A stretch of 64,000 bases of DNA, from assembly GCA_016870995.1 (NCBI GenBank), contig VFZU01000001.1, positions 1 through 64,000 of the forward strand, given 5' to 3'. Below the pieces are notes generated by a model. That model searched no databases. It was given only the letters and a program-made list of their open reading frames with translations, and was not told where the DNA came from. Positions 32,560-46,500 of the stretch are shown piece by piece. Every line of letters starts with the position of its first letter. The first letter of the stretch is position 1. This DNA is from Acidobacteriota bacterium. Lineage in GTDB: Bacteria; Acidobacteriota; Terriglobia; Bryobacterales; Bryobacteraceae. Both the position numbers and the translations under genes were made by a program.

Positions 32560-32577
32560 GAACTACCTACTAGTTTA

Positions 32578-33988
32578 CTAGTTTGGCAGCAGCGATGAAC
32601 CCATCAGCCTTTCATCGATGGCGCGAGCGACTTTGCGGCCCTCGGCGATGGCCCAGACGATGAGGGAAGCGCCACGGCGCGCGTCGCCGGCGGCGAAGAC
32701 GCCCTCTAGGCTGGTTTCGTAGTTTTCGCCGGTGACGATATTGCCACGGGCGTCGAGGCGAGCGCCGGTCTTTTCGATGAGGCCGGGGCGGTGGACGCCA
32801 GCAAAACCGATGGCAATCAGCACGAGATCGGCGTCCATTTCGAATTCGCTGCCCGGGACGGGCTCGAAGCGAGGTGATGGGCCAACGCGAACGCCGTGCA
32901 ATTTACGGACGTGATCGCTGTCATCGCCGCTGAAGGAGGTGGTGGCGACGGCGAATTCGCGTTTGCCGTTTTCTTCGTGAGCAGGTTCCTCACGATACAT
33001 CACGGGCCAGAGAGGCCAGGGGGTAGATTCCGCGCGCTCATCTGGCGGGCGCCGGTGAATCATGAACTGATGGATGGACTTGGCTCCCTGACGGGTGGCA
33101 GTGCCAAGGCAATCCGCGCCGGTATCGCCACCGCCGATGATGATGACGTTTTTGCCCGTGGCCATGATCTGGTTCTCGACCTGGTCGCCGGCGACGGCAC
33201 GATTGGATTGAGGCAGATATTCCATCGCGTAGTGAATGCCCTTGAGGTGGCGGCCGGGGACTTTCACGTCGCGGTGTTGTTCGGCACCGATGGCGAGCAG
33301 GACGGCGTCGAACTCTTTGCGCAGATCGCTGAATTCAACGTCAACGCCGATATTCGTGTTGAGGGAGAAGTCGATGCCTTCGGCGACGAGCTGCTCGATG
33401 CGGCGGTCGATGTGGTGCTTCTCCATCTTGAAATCGGGGATGCCGTAGCGGAGAAGCCCGCCAAGGCGGTTGTCACGTTCGATGACGGTGACGTTGTGGC
33501 CAGCACGGTTGAGCTGCTGGGCGGCGGCGAGGCCTGTGGGGCCCGAGCCGATGACAGCGACGCGCTTGCCGCTGCGGAAGGTGGGGCGCTCGGGCTGGAT
33601 CCAACCTTCAGCAAAGGCGTGGTCGATGATTGACTTCTCCACCTGCTTGATCGAAACCGCCCTGGCATTGATGCCGAGCACGCAAGCGGATTCGCAGGGT
33701 GCAGGGCAGAGGCGACCGGTGAACTCGGGGAAGTTGTTGGTGGCGTGGAGCTGGCGGATTGCGTCCTGCCATCGGTCACGGTAGACGAGGTCGTTCCAAT
33801 CGGGGATGAGGTTGTGGAGAGGGCAGCCGGTGTGGCAGAAGGGCACGCCGCAATCCATACAGCGAGCGCCCTGCTCGCGAACCTTGGCCGCAGGGAAGGG
33901 TTGATAGACCTCGAACCAGTCATTGACACGTTCCGCGACGGGACGCTTGTGCGCGATCTCGCGCTCGATCTCGAGAAAGCCGGTGTGC

Positions 33989-33996
<8 letters not shown>
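32578..33996 (-). CDS. gltD: Glutamate synthase small subunit
   Basis: [80 protein letters not shown]. Confidence 0.97.
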
Positions 33997-38536
<4,540 letters not shown>

Positions 38537-38641
38537 AGAAACACCTCGAATTTCATTGCAGTATAGCGACAAGGTCAGCCATTAGGCAAGATGAAACTAG
38601 CAGCTTGTACTATTAGGTTTGGTTATGGTATTGTTTGATTC

Positions 38642-39532
38642 GTGCAATTGGAACATATGCGGTTATTTCGAGATATCGCGCAGAGCCGAAGCGTGAGTCG
38701 AGGAGCGCAGCTGAACAAGGTGAGTCAGAGTGCGGCGAGCCAGCATTTACAAGAACTTGAGAGGTCTTTTGGGATTGAGTTGGTGGATCGGAGCACGAGG
38801 CCGATCCGGGTGACGCCGGCGGGCCAGGCGTATCTGGAATTTTGTCGAGAGGTGTTGCGGAAGAAAATTGAGTTTGAAACAGAGCTGGATGAATTGAAGC
38901 GGTCCACAAGTGGGGAAGTGCGAGTGGCTTCGATTTACTCGGTTGGGTTGTCGAAAATGCACCGGTTGGAGGATGCGTTTCGGGGGCGGTATCGGGATGC
39001 GCACTTGAAGGTGGAATATCTGCGGCCGGAGAAGGTCTATGAAGCGGTTCGCCAGGAACGGGCCGATATTGGGTTGGTGAGCTATCCGTTGTCGAACCGC
39101 GAGATTACCGCGTTGCTGTGGCGGAAGGAGCGGATGGTTTTGGCCATGCCGCCTTCGCATGCGCTGGCGGGAATGAAGCGGGTGACCCCGGCGAGGTTGG
39201 ATGGGGCTGAGTTTGTTGCATTTGATGAGGATCTGCCGATTCGCAAGGACATCGACGCGTATCTGAAGGAGAATGGCGCGGAAGTGGATGTCGTGATGCA
39301 CTTCGACAATCTGCAGATGATCAAAGAGGCAGTGATGCTGGGGAGTGGGGTGAGTGTTGTGCCGCATCCAGTGATCGAAAAAGAGGCGCAGGAGGGTAGA
39401 CTTCGGGTGGCGGAACTGAGCCCGAGTCTGGTGCGGCCACTGGGGATTATTCACCGCAGGCATGCAAAGATGAGCCGGGCGGTGAAGGCGTTTCTGGCGA
39501 TGCTGGAAGATGATCGGGCCAGCCACGGTTGA
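38642..39532 (+). CDS. LysR family transcriptional regulator, divergent from gltB
   Basis: HTH MQLEHMRLFRDIAQSRSVSRGAQLNKVSQSAASQHLQELERSFGIELVDRSTRPIRVTPAG; GTG start. Confidence 0.95.
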   Translation: MQLEHMRLFRDIAQSRSVSRGAQLNKVSQSAASQHLQELERSFGIELVDRSTRPIRVTPAGQAYLEFCREVLRKKIEFETELDELKRSTSGEVRVASIYSVGLSKMHRLEDAFRGRYRDAHLKVEYLRPEKVYEAVRQERADIGLVSYPLSNREITALLWRKERMVLAMPPSHALAGMKRVTPARLDGAEFVAFDEDLPIRKDIDAYLKENGAEVDVVMHFDNLQMIKEAVMLGSGVSVVPHPVIEKEAQEGRLRVAELSPSLVRPLGIIHRRHAKMSRAVKAFLAMLEDDRASHG

Positions 39533-39631
39533 TTGGGGATTTGTTCTCGGTGGAAAGCTTTGGCGATCGCGAGCGAATCTTTGCCGCATCAACCCTTCCG
39601 AAAAGCCGTCTGAACTAAAAGAAATTCTTGC

Positions 39632-40021
39632 CTATTCGTGTTTGGCGCTGACCTGGCGCTGGTAATCGGCGGCGTCGAAGTGGCCGAGGGAAGTTTGGAT
39701 GAAGCCTTCTGCATTGAGTAGCCAGAGCGCGAAGCCTGAGATGTTGACTTTGTTGCCGTTGGTTGTGCCTTTTAGGGTCCAGTGATATTCGATGCGGTCG
39801 CCGTCAATGTGGAGGCGGTCCATGCTGACTTCTAGGTCGGGGAAGGCGGTCATGAAGGAGCGGGCGTCGGCTGTGATGGCGGTGCGGCCAATGGATGGTG
39901 GGCCGCCGTTGATGGCGAGAGAGCCATCGGGCGCAAAGAATGAGGCGACGGATTTGGGGTTCTGGCTGCACCAGGCGGCGGTGTAGCGGCGGGCGAAATC
40001 GTGGAGTTGATCGTGGTTCAT
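39632..40021 (-). CDS. NTF2/SnoaL-like domain protein
   Basis: MNHDQLHDFARRYTAAWCSQNPKSVASFFAPDGSLAINGGPPSIGRTAITADARSFMTAFPDLEV; start reassigned to 40021. Confidence 0.88.
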   Translation of the reverse strand: MNHDQLHDFARRYTAAWCSQNPKSVASFFAPDGSLAINGGPPSIGRTAITADARSFMTAFPDLEVSMDRLHIDGDRIEYHWTLKGTTNGNKVNISGFALWLLNAEGFIQTSLGHFDAADYQRQVSAKHE

Positions 40022-40025
40022 CGAG

Positions 40026-40891
40026 TTAGCTCTTGGCGGGGATGTTGATGCCGAAAGGCCACTTCCATTTTGAGCCTTGTTTGATGTAGGTCGACGTGCC
40101 CCAGATGGGGCCGATCTTCTGGCCAAAGCAAGTGCCGTCGGCTGAGCCGTGGAAGGTTAGGATGGCGACCTTGGGTGAAAGAAAGGTGGCTTGCGGGTGA
40201 TTGACTGCTGTGGATTTGACCTGGCAGCCATGACTGGTCCAATCCTGGAGGGCGTCGGCCTTGGTTAGGAAACGCGTACCGAAGATGTTGATGAAGGACA
40301 TGTTCTGAGTGGTGAGAGCTTGTAGGCGGCTGCGGTCCTGATTGCCCCAAGCTTGCCAGATCGCTTTTTCGGCGGAGAGGAGGAGTTGGGTCTCTGGGTC
40401 GAGGGTTTTCGTGTTCTGTTGTGGTTGAGGGTTGTCCTGTTGGGGGCGATGACCGCTGGAGCGACAATGGCTGATTCGGCGTAGAAGATGGATTGCCACT
40501 TCCTGGCTTTGCGGACAAAGACATTGGCGGACGAGGATTCGGCGGGCAGTGCCTCGGCGCCGCATGTGCCATTGAGCGATTTCTTGTAGGTGAGCAACGC
40601 GACGTCGGTGTCGAGTTGAGTGAGCTGCTCGGATGCAATGAAGTGGCTCTGGAGAGTGCAATTGTGGGAAGCGTATTGTTTGGAGGCGGTTGCCTTGTCG
40701 ATCTTGCCGGAGGCACCGTAGCCGATGAAAGTGTCGGCCAGGTAGGAGGTGGGGAAGTTGGTGTCTTTGGATTTGAAGGCTTCGATGTCTGCTCGCTCAA
40801 GCGCGAGGAGCGTCTGCCGGAGGGGCTCGCTCGCGCTCGAGAGTGCAACAGCTATCAGCAGAGCCAGCGGAATGCGATGGAACCTGGACAT
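40026..40891 (-). pseudogene. Tandem two-domain NTF2-like (DUF4440-like) secreted protein, frameshifted between domains
   Basis: Frame of 40265..40915 carries signal plus domain 1 (LRQTLLALERADIEAFKSKD...RKWQSIFYAESAIV); frame of 40026..40661 carries domain 2 (TQLLLSAEKAIWQAWGNQDRSRLQALTTQNMSFINIFGTRF...KWKWPFGINIP). Switch lies at or near the G5/C5 run at 40442-40446. Confidence 0.75.
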
Positions 40892-40934
40892 AGAACAGTG
40901 ATGAAGGTATCGCATCTTGCTGCGTAGGGTGGGG

Positions 40935-41778
40935 CTAGGGTTTGAGTGCGGATCTTGTTGTGCGGAGGAGATTGTCGAGTTCCTGCTTCTGGTCCAGAAC
41001 CTGTTGTGGATTCGGAATCTTGGATGAGACCGCTTTGGGTGCGTTCGCTAAAGTCTGACGCAGGCGTGGCATCTGATCCGGATTGCGCAGTGCTTGACGG
41101 TATTGCTCGAGCAAGTCTGAAAGTGAAGTGGAGGTGGCCTTTGAGTAGATTTCGAAATCTCTGACGAGGGCCATTTCCCAGTCGAGGCCGCCAGGGCCAA
41201 TTTCGGTGATTGCGGAGGAGATGATCTTCTCTTCGTCGGAGGAGAGCGGTTTCTCTACTTGTGCAAAGGCAACTAATCGCAGATGAGAAGTTAAGAGAGT
41301 TTTCGCTGCGACAGCGGCCATGAGAGGGCCACCCTTAGAAACATCATGGGAGAAGCGTATGCCAGCGGCAATCGATCGAATCCCAACAGTGCGGTTGCCC
41401 GTTTGCAGGAGGTGCATCGAGTAAAGGATGTTGATGCGGCTGAGCGCGAGTGCTTTGCGTACATGTTCGAGCGGTGCGTCGGCGCCGAGCTGGTATTCCA
41501 GGCCCCAGTTGCAATTTTTGGACTGAGTTCCTCGCTGGAGAGTCTCGACGGCGTGGCGGTTCTTTTGGGCCAAATCGCGGTACTTGAGGTCATGGTAGGG
41601 TGCGGTGCCTTGCGGAATAGCGCAGCTCTTTGGCCTGAGCCGCTGTAACCGGGGCATCCTGCATTTGAGCGAATGCTGACCAATAGCGGAGAGCTGCGTT
41701 ATCTGCCAATGGCTGGGCTGTGGCTGGCAAGGTGAGAGTTGCCGCAGAGATGAGAATGAGAGTTCTGGCGGAGTTCAT
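40935..41778 (-). pseudogene. Secreted hypothetical protein, frameshifted near the N-terminus
   Basis: N-terminus MNSARTLILISAATLTLPATAQPLADNAALRYWSAFAQMQDAPVTAAQAKEL is in one frame (41590..42072); the remainder CAIPQGTAPYHDLKYRDLAQKNRHAVETLQRGTQSKNCNWGLEYQLG is in ORF 40935..41657. Confidence 0.7.
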
Positions 41779-42431
41779 TGGTTGAGATGGTCCTGACTTA
41801 AGACTTCGATTGCATTTTGGGTTGAGGGTGGGTTGTTCGGCGTTGCGGATTGGAACGCGAAACCTTTGTCCTCCATGGCTTTTTGCCAAGAGGATTCGTT
41901 GATCAATGCGGTATTGGCAGAGCCGATTGTGAATGGCTGTGGACTTGGCGAGGGCGATGGCTGGTCGCGGAATCGGGGTGTCAGAAAGATGCCGATCCAG
42001 AGTGCCGCGGCGGCGGTGTTTGGATTGATGCTGAGGACTTTGGCAGCTTCTGCGAACGTGAGGCCAGCCCAAATATGAATTACCATCACTTCGCGTTGAT
42101 CTTGAGGTAACTCTTAGAGGGCTTGGCGGAGGTGGAGCTCTTCCGCAGCGCTTGGGGTTGAAGGTTCGAACCAGGGCTCCATGGCAGCCTCGCGTGCCTG
42201 GAGGCGAGCGTCGCTTACGATCGCGTTGCGCATGGCAGTAAAAAGATAGGTGCGGACGACTTCAACGCGGCTGAGATCTTTGAAGGCCAGGAGTTTTAGA
42301 AAGACATTGTGGAGTGCATCTTGAGCACGACTCTTGTCACCGCAGAGGGCAATTCCAGAGAGGAGCATGGCTGCGCTGTGTTGGGTGTACCATTCGTTCA
42401 CTCTCTCTCGAAGCTGCGATTTCGTTTCCAA
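41775..42431 (-). pseudogene. ECF sigma-70 factor with internal in-frame TAA, apparently fused to the tail of a second small protein
   Basis: Region 2-like METKSQLRERVNEWYTQHSAAMLLSGIALCGDKSRAQDALHNVFLKLL...VRTYLFTAMRNAIVSDARLQ...LRQAL-TAA-ELPQDQREVMVIHIWAGLTFAEAAKVLSINPNTAA (region 4), then AALWIGIFLTPRFRDQPSPSPSPQPF. Confidence 0.72.
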
Positions 42432-42496
42432 GGCTTTCGGTCTTAGGACGTGGATGGAGCGAGATTTTGTGCAAGGGCGTGAGGATTTTCATTTGC

Positions 42497-43291
42497 TTAG
42501 CGCAAGCCAGGGAGGTAGCGCCAGCGGGTTTGCTTGCAGTATTGCGGGTAGGCGGTGGGGAAGCGGGCCGTGAGTTCGGATTCTTCGAGAGCGATGCGGA
42601 GTTCGGAGCCGAAGAGGTAGAGGGCAGTGGAAAGGATCAGGTTGGTGCCTGCAGAGATCAGGAGGCCTGAGGCGAGGAGGAGAAGGAGGAAGGCGAGGTA
42701 GATTGGGTGTCGGAGCCAGCGATAGGCTCCGGTGGTGATCAGCTGGTCGGGGTCTGCGTTTTTGGGGACAGAACGTAGGGCCCAGACGAAGAGGGCGGCG
42801 CTGAGGGGGGAGAGAAAAAGTGTGGCGAGTAGTTCTGAGTTTGTGGGTTGGAGATTGCCTTTGGGTAGGGAGTTGGTGATGGTGAAGGCGGCCAAGATTT
42901 GGAGGATGGTGCCGATGATTGTGGGGGCAGAGATGGTGGTGGGCTTGGGGTCTTCAGAAGGTTTGAGGAAGCGTGGGAGTGCGCCAGCGACGGCGGCGAT
43001 GGTGACGATGAGCCAGGAGGTGAGGTAGGCGGAGTAGGTGGCTAACTTGAGGGTTTGGATGGGGTGCCTGCCTGGAGTGGTATTTTCAATCCTCGTTCCT
43101 ATAGAGAAGCGAGGATTCCATCGCGCTTCGTGCCTTTGTGATTTGAAACATTTCTCAGAATCGAGTGCAGAGTCCCAAGCCGCAAAGAATGATGGGCTGG
43201 AATCGCAATTCGCTGGTGGCTCGGAGTTTCGGTTTGGAGGATGATGTGGCTGCCCGTCTGGTGGACCATTTGATAGCCCCAAAGTCGACAA
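42497..43291 (-). CDS. Isoprenylcysteine carboxyl methyltransferase-like (PEMT/ICMT) membrane protein
   Basis: C-terminal LITTGAYRWLRHPIYLAFLLLLLASGLL...FGSELRIALEESELTARFPTAYPQYCKQTRWRYLPGLR. True start is probably downstream of 43099, because the N-terminal part overlaps hicA. Confidence 0.8.
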   Translation of the reverse strand: MSTLGLSNGPPDGQPHHPPNRNSEPPANCDSSPSFFAAWDSALDSEKCFKSQRHEARWNPRFSIGTRIENTTPGRHPIQTLKLATYSAYLTSWLIVTIAAVAGALPRFLKPSEDPKPTTISAPTIIGTILQILAAFTITNSLPKGNLQPTNSELLATLFLSPLSAALFVWALRSVPKNADPDQLITTGAYRWLRHPIYLAFLLLLLASGLLISAGTNLILSTALYLFGSELRIALEESELTARFPTAYPQYCKQTRWRYLPGLR

Positions 43292-43338
43292 AGGACGTCG
43301 GCGAGGTGCTGGCCCGAAAGATCACGGGGGATTTTCAC
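43099..43338 (-). CDS. HicA-like toxin
   Basis: 79 aa; MKIPRDLSGQHLADVLCRLWGYQMVHQTGSHIILQTETPSHQRIAIPAHHSLRLGTLHSILRNV, a dsRBD-like HicA pattern. Confidence 0.85.
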   Translation of the reverse strand: MKIPRDLSGQHLADVLCRLWGYQMVHQTGSHIILQTETPSHQRIAIPAHHSLRLGTLHSILRNVSNHKGTKRDGILASL

Positions 43339-43547
43339 GCGACCGACAGAACCTCGTCACGAACGAGATGGAGTCGAATTCGCGAAGGAGGAGTTTGATC
43401 GAAGTAGAAGCCGGTCACTGCATCGAGGACGTTTGTTCGCAAATCATCCCAAGTATCGGCTTGAGTGAAGATGGCCTCAGTTAAGCACTCGGCTGTGTAC
43501 CCGCCGTCGAGATCCTGTGAGACCTCAAATATGAGTTCGTCCATCAT
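43335..43547 (-). CDS. HicB-like antitoxin
   Basis: MMDELIFEVSQDLDGGYTAECLTEAIFTQADTWDDLRTNVLDAVTGFYFDQTPPSRIRLHLVRDEVLSVA; ATGA overlap with the HicA-like gene. Confidence 0.8.
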   Translation of the reverse strand: MMDELIFEVSQDLDGGYTAECLTEAIFTQADTWDDLRTNVLDAVTGFYFDQTPPSRIRLHLVRDEVLSVA

Positions 43548-43563
43548 CTACATGATAGCGGGC

Positions 43564-46500
43564 TCAGTCGTAGCGGAGGACGTCCAGGGGGTTGACGCGG
43601 GTGGCGCGGCGGGCGGGGAGCCATGCCGCGAGGAGGGCAATCAGGACGATGCCGGAGACGGCTGTGAGGATCGTTGCCGGGTCGGTTGGTTTGAGGCCGC
43701 AAAGCTGGCTTTCGATGTAGCGAGAGAGCAGGATGGCAGAGGGGATGCCGACGGCAATACCGCCCAGGATCAGGAAGGCGATTTCTCCAAGAACCAAACG
43801 AAGGATGGATGTGGATTCCGCGCCGAGGGCGAGGCGGATGCCGATCTCTTTGAGGCGGCGGGCGACGGCTAGGGACAGTACGCCGTAGAGGCCGATGGAG
43901 GCGAGGATCGTGGCGATCAGGCCGAAGGCCGACGCGAGGAAAGAGACGAGACGCTCCGTCGAGAGGATCTGGTCCATCTGGTCGGAGAAGCTGCGCATTT
44001 CGTAGATGGAGAGAGTGGGGTCGAGCTGGCGGACCAAGGCTCTGGATTGAGCGAAGAGGGAGGATTCGTCGGCTGTGGCTCTTGCATAGACGACAAAAGA
44101 GAAAGGAACGGGCGCAGTGTAGAGCGGGATGAGGGCCTGGATGGGCACTTCGTCGCGAACGTTTTCGTAGCGGGCGTCGGAGAAGACGCCGACGATTTCG
44201 ATCTCGGTTTTGGTTCCAGGGTCGCCGCCGAAGCCGAAGTGTTTACCGAGGGGACGGCCGTTGAAATACTTGTCAGCGAACTTCTTGTTGATGAGGGCGA
44301 CATTCTTGGTGTCGTTGTCGCGGAAGTCGCGGCCCTCGAGGATGCGCATGCCCATCGTCTGGACGTAGCCGGGGGAGACGGCGTCCATGAAGGGGCCGAT
44401 GTTCTCGGATTGTTTGGCCTGGTAGCCTTCGACGGTGACGGTTGAATCCCACTCGAAGCCTTGCATCTTGGGGACGGAGCTGAGACCGACGGATTCGACG
44501 CCGGGAAGAGCTTTCATGCGAGCGACGAATTCGCGTTGGAAGTTGGTTATGCGTTCGAGCGAGTAACCGTTCAGGCTGGGGTCGATGCTGAAGGTGATGA
44601 GTCGCGAAGGTTTGAGGCCGGTGTCTACGTTGCGGAGGTTTTCGAGGCTGCGGACGAAGAGGCCAGCGGCGATCAGCAGGAGGATCGATAGCGAGACCTG
44701 GACGCCGACGAGGGCTTTGCGGAGGATGCCGCTGCCGCCCGCGATGCCGCGACCTTCGGCTTTGAGCGCTGGGGCGGTGTCGGCTCGTGAGGCTGTGAGG
44801 GCCGGGAAGAGGCCGAAGAGCAGGCCTGTCGTTGAAGCGATGAGGAAGGTGAAGGCGAAGATGCGAAAGTCGGGTTTGGGGTCGAGCATGAGCGGCGAGT
44901 TGCCGGTGGGGAGGAAGCTGAGCAGGAGGGCGTCGATTGCATAGGCCAGGGCCAGGCCCACGACGCCGCCTGCGATGAGGAAGAGGATCTCTCGCAGGAC
45001 AAGCATGGTCACAGCATAGGATTCTGCGCCGAGTGCGATGCGGATGCCGATTTCGCGGAGCCGGCGCGAGACGGCGAGGGAGAGGACTCCGTAGAGGCCG
45101 ATTGCAGCGAGCACGGTGGCCACAATGCCGAAGGCGCTGGCGAGGAAGCTCATGAGGCGCTCGGTGGAAAGGGCGAGATCGATCTGATCTTCGAAGCTAC
45201 GCATGGCGTAGATGGGGAGGTTGGGGTCTAACTGGCGCATGAGACCGCGGAGTTGTGAGAAGACGGCTTGTTCGTCGCTGGAAGTGCGGACGTAGGCGAC
45301 CATCGAGGCGGGGTAGCCGGTTTGGTAGAGGGGAACCAGGACCTGGAGTTGCACTTCTTCGCGGAGGTCCATGTATTTGGCGTCGGAGAAGACGCCGACG
45401 ATTTCGATGTTGGTTTGTGTGCCGGGGTCGCCGCCCATGCCGAGGTGGTAGCCGATGGGGTTGCGGCCTTTGAAATAGGTGTCGGCGAATTTCTTGTTGA
45501 TGAGGCAGGCGCGCCAAGTTGGGGCTGCAGCGGCGGGCGTATCGGAGTTCATGTCGGAGTCGAGGAAGTCGCGGCCCTCGAGGATTTTCATGCCCATGGA
45601 TTCCACGTAGCCAGGAGTGACGGCGTCGAAGTAGGGGCCGGGCATGCGGGAGTAGTCGTGTTTGAAGCCCTCGACGGTGACGTTGGAATCCCACTCGAAG
45701 CCGGACATCTTTGCGATGGTGGCGACGCTTGCTCTGGTGACGCCGGGGAGTGCCTCCGCGCGCTGGCGGAACTCGCGCATCATCTGCTTGATCTGCTCGA
45801 CAGAATAGCCGGAGAGGGAGGGTTCTGCCTGGAAGGTGATGAGGCGGGTTGCCTGGAGGCCGGTGTTGGTGAGTTTGAGATTTTGAAGGGTCTTGACGAA
45901 GAGGCCCGCGGCGATGAGCAGGAGGATCGAGAGGGCGACCTGGACGCCGACGAGAGTCTTGCGGATGAGGCCAGAGGAGCCAGTGGACATGCCGCGGCCT
46001 TCTTCTTTGAGGGCTGGGGCGGCATCCGCACGGTCGGCGCTGATGGCGGGGAAGAGGCCGAACACGATGTCGGTAATGAAGGCGACGGCAAAGGTGAAGG
46101 CGAGGATGCGCCAATCGGGAGCAGCCGCAAGGCGGAGTGGAGATGAGCCGGGTGGAAGGAAGGAGATGAGAAGCGAATTGAGGGAGAAGGCGAGGATGAG
46201 GCCGGTGCCGCCGCCGAGGAGGCTGAGGAGAGTGCTCTCGACCAGGAGCGGGCGCATCAGTCGCCAGCGGCTGGCGCCGAGGGCAGCGCGGACGGCGAAC
46301 TCTCTGCGGCGGCTCATGGAGCGAGCAATTAAGAGGTTGGCGACATTGGTGCAGGCGATGAGGAGCACGAGGCCGACAATGCCCATGAGAATCCAGAGGG
46401 GTTGCGCCACCTGGCGGCGCATGCCGGAGTAGCCGTTGGCGGCGGGTTCGAGATCGAGACGGCCTTTAAGGAAAGCGCTTTTCGCTTCTGGGGCGGCGGT

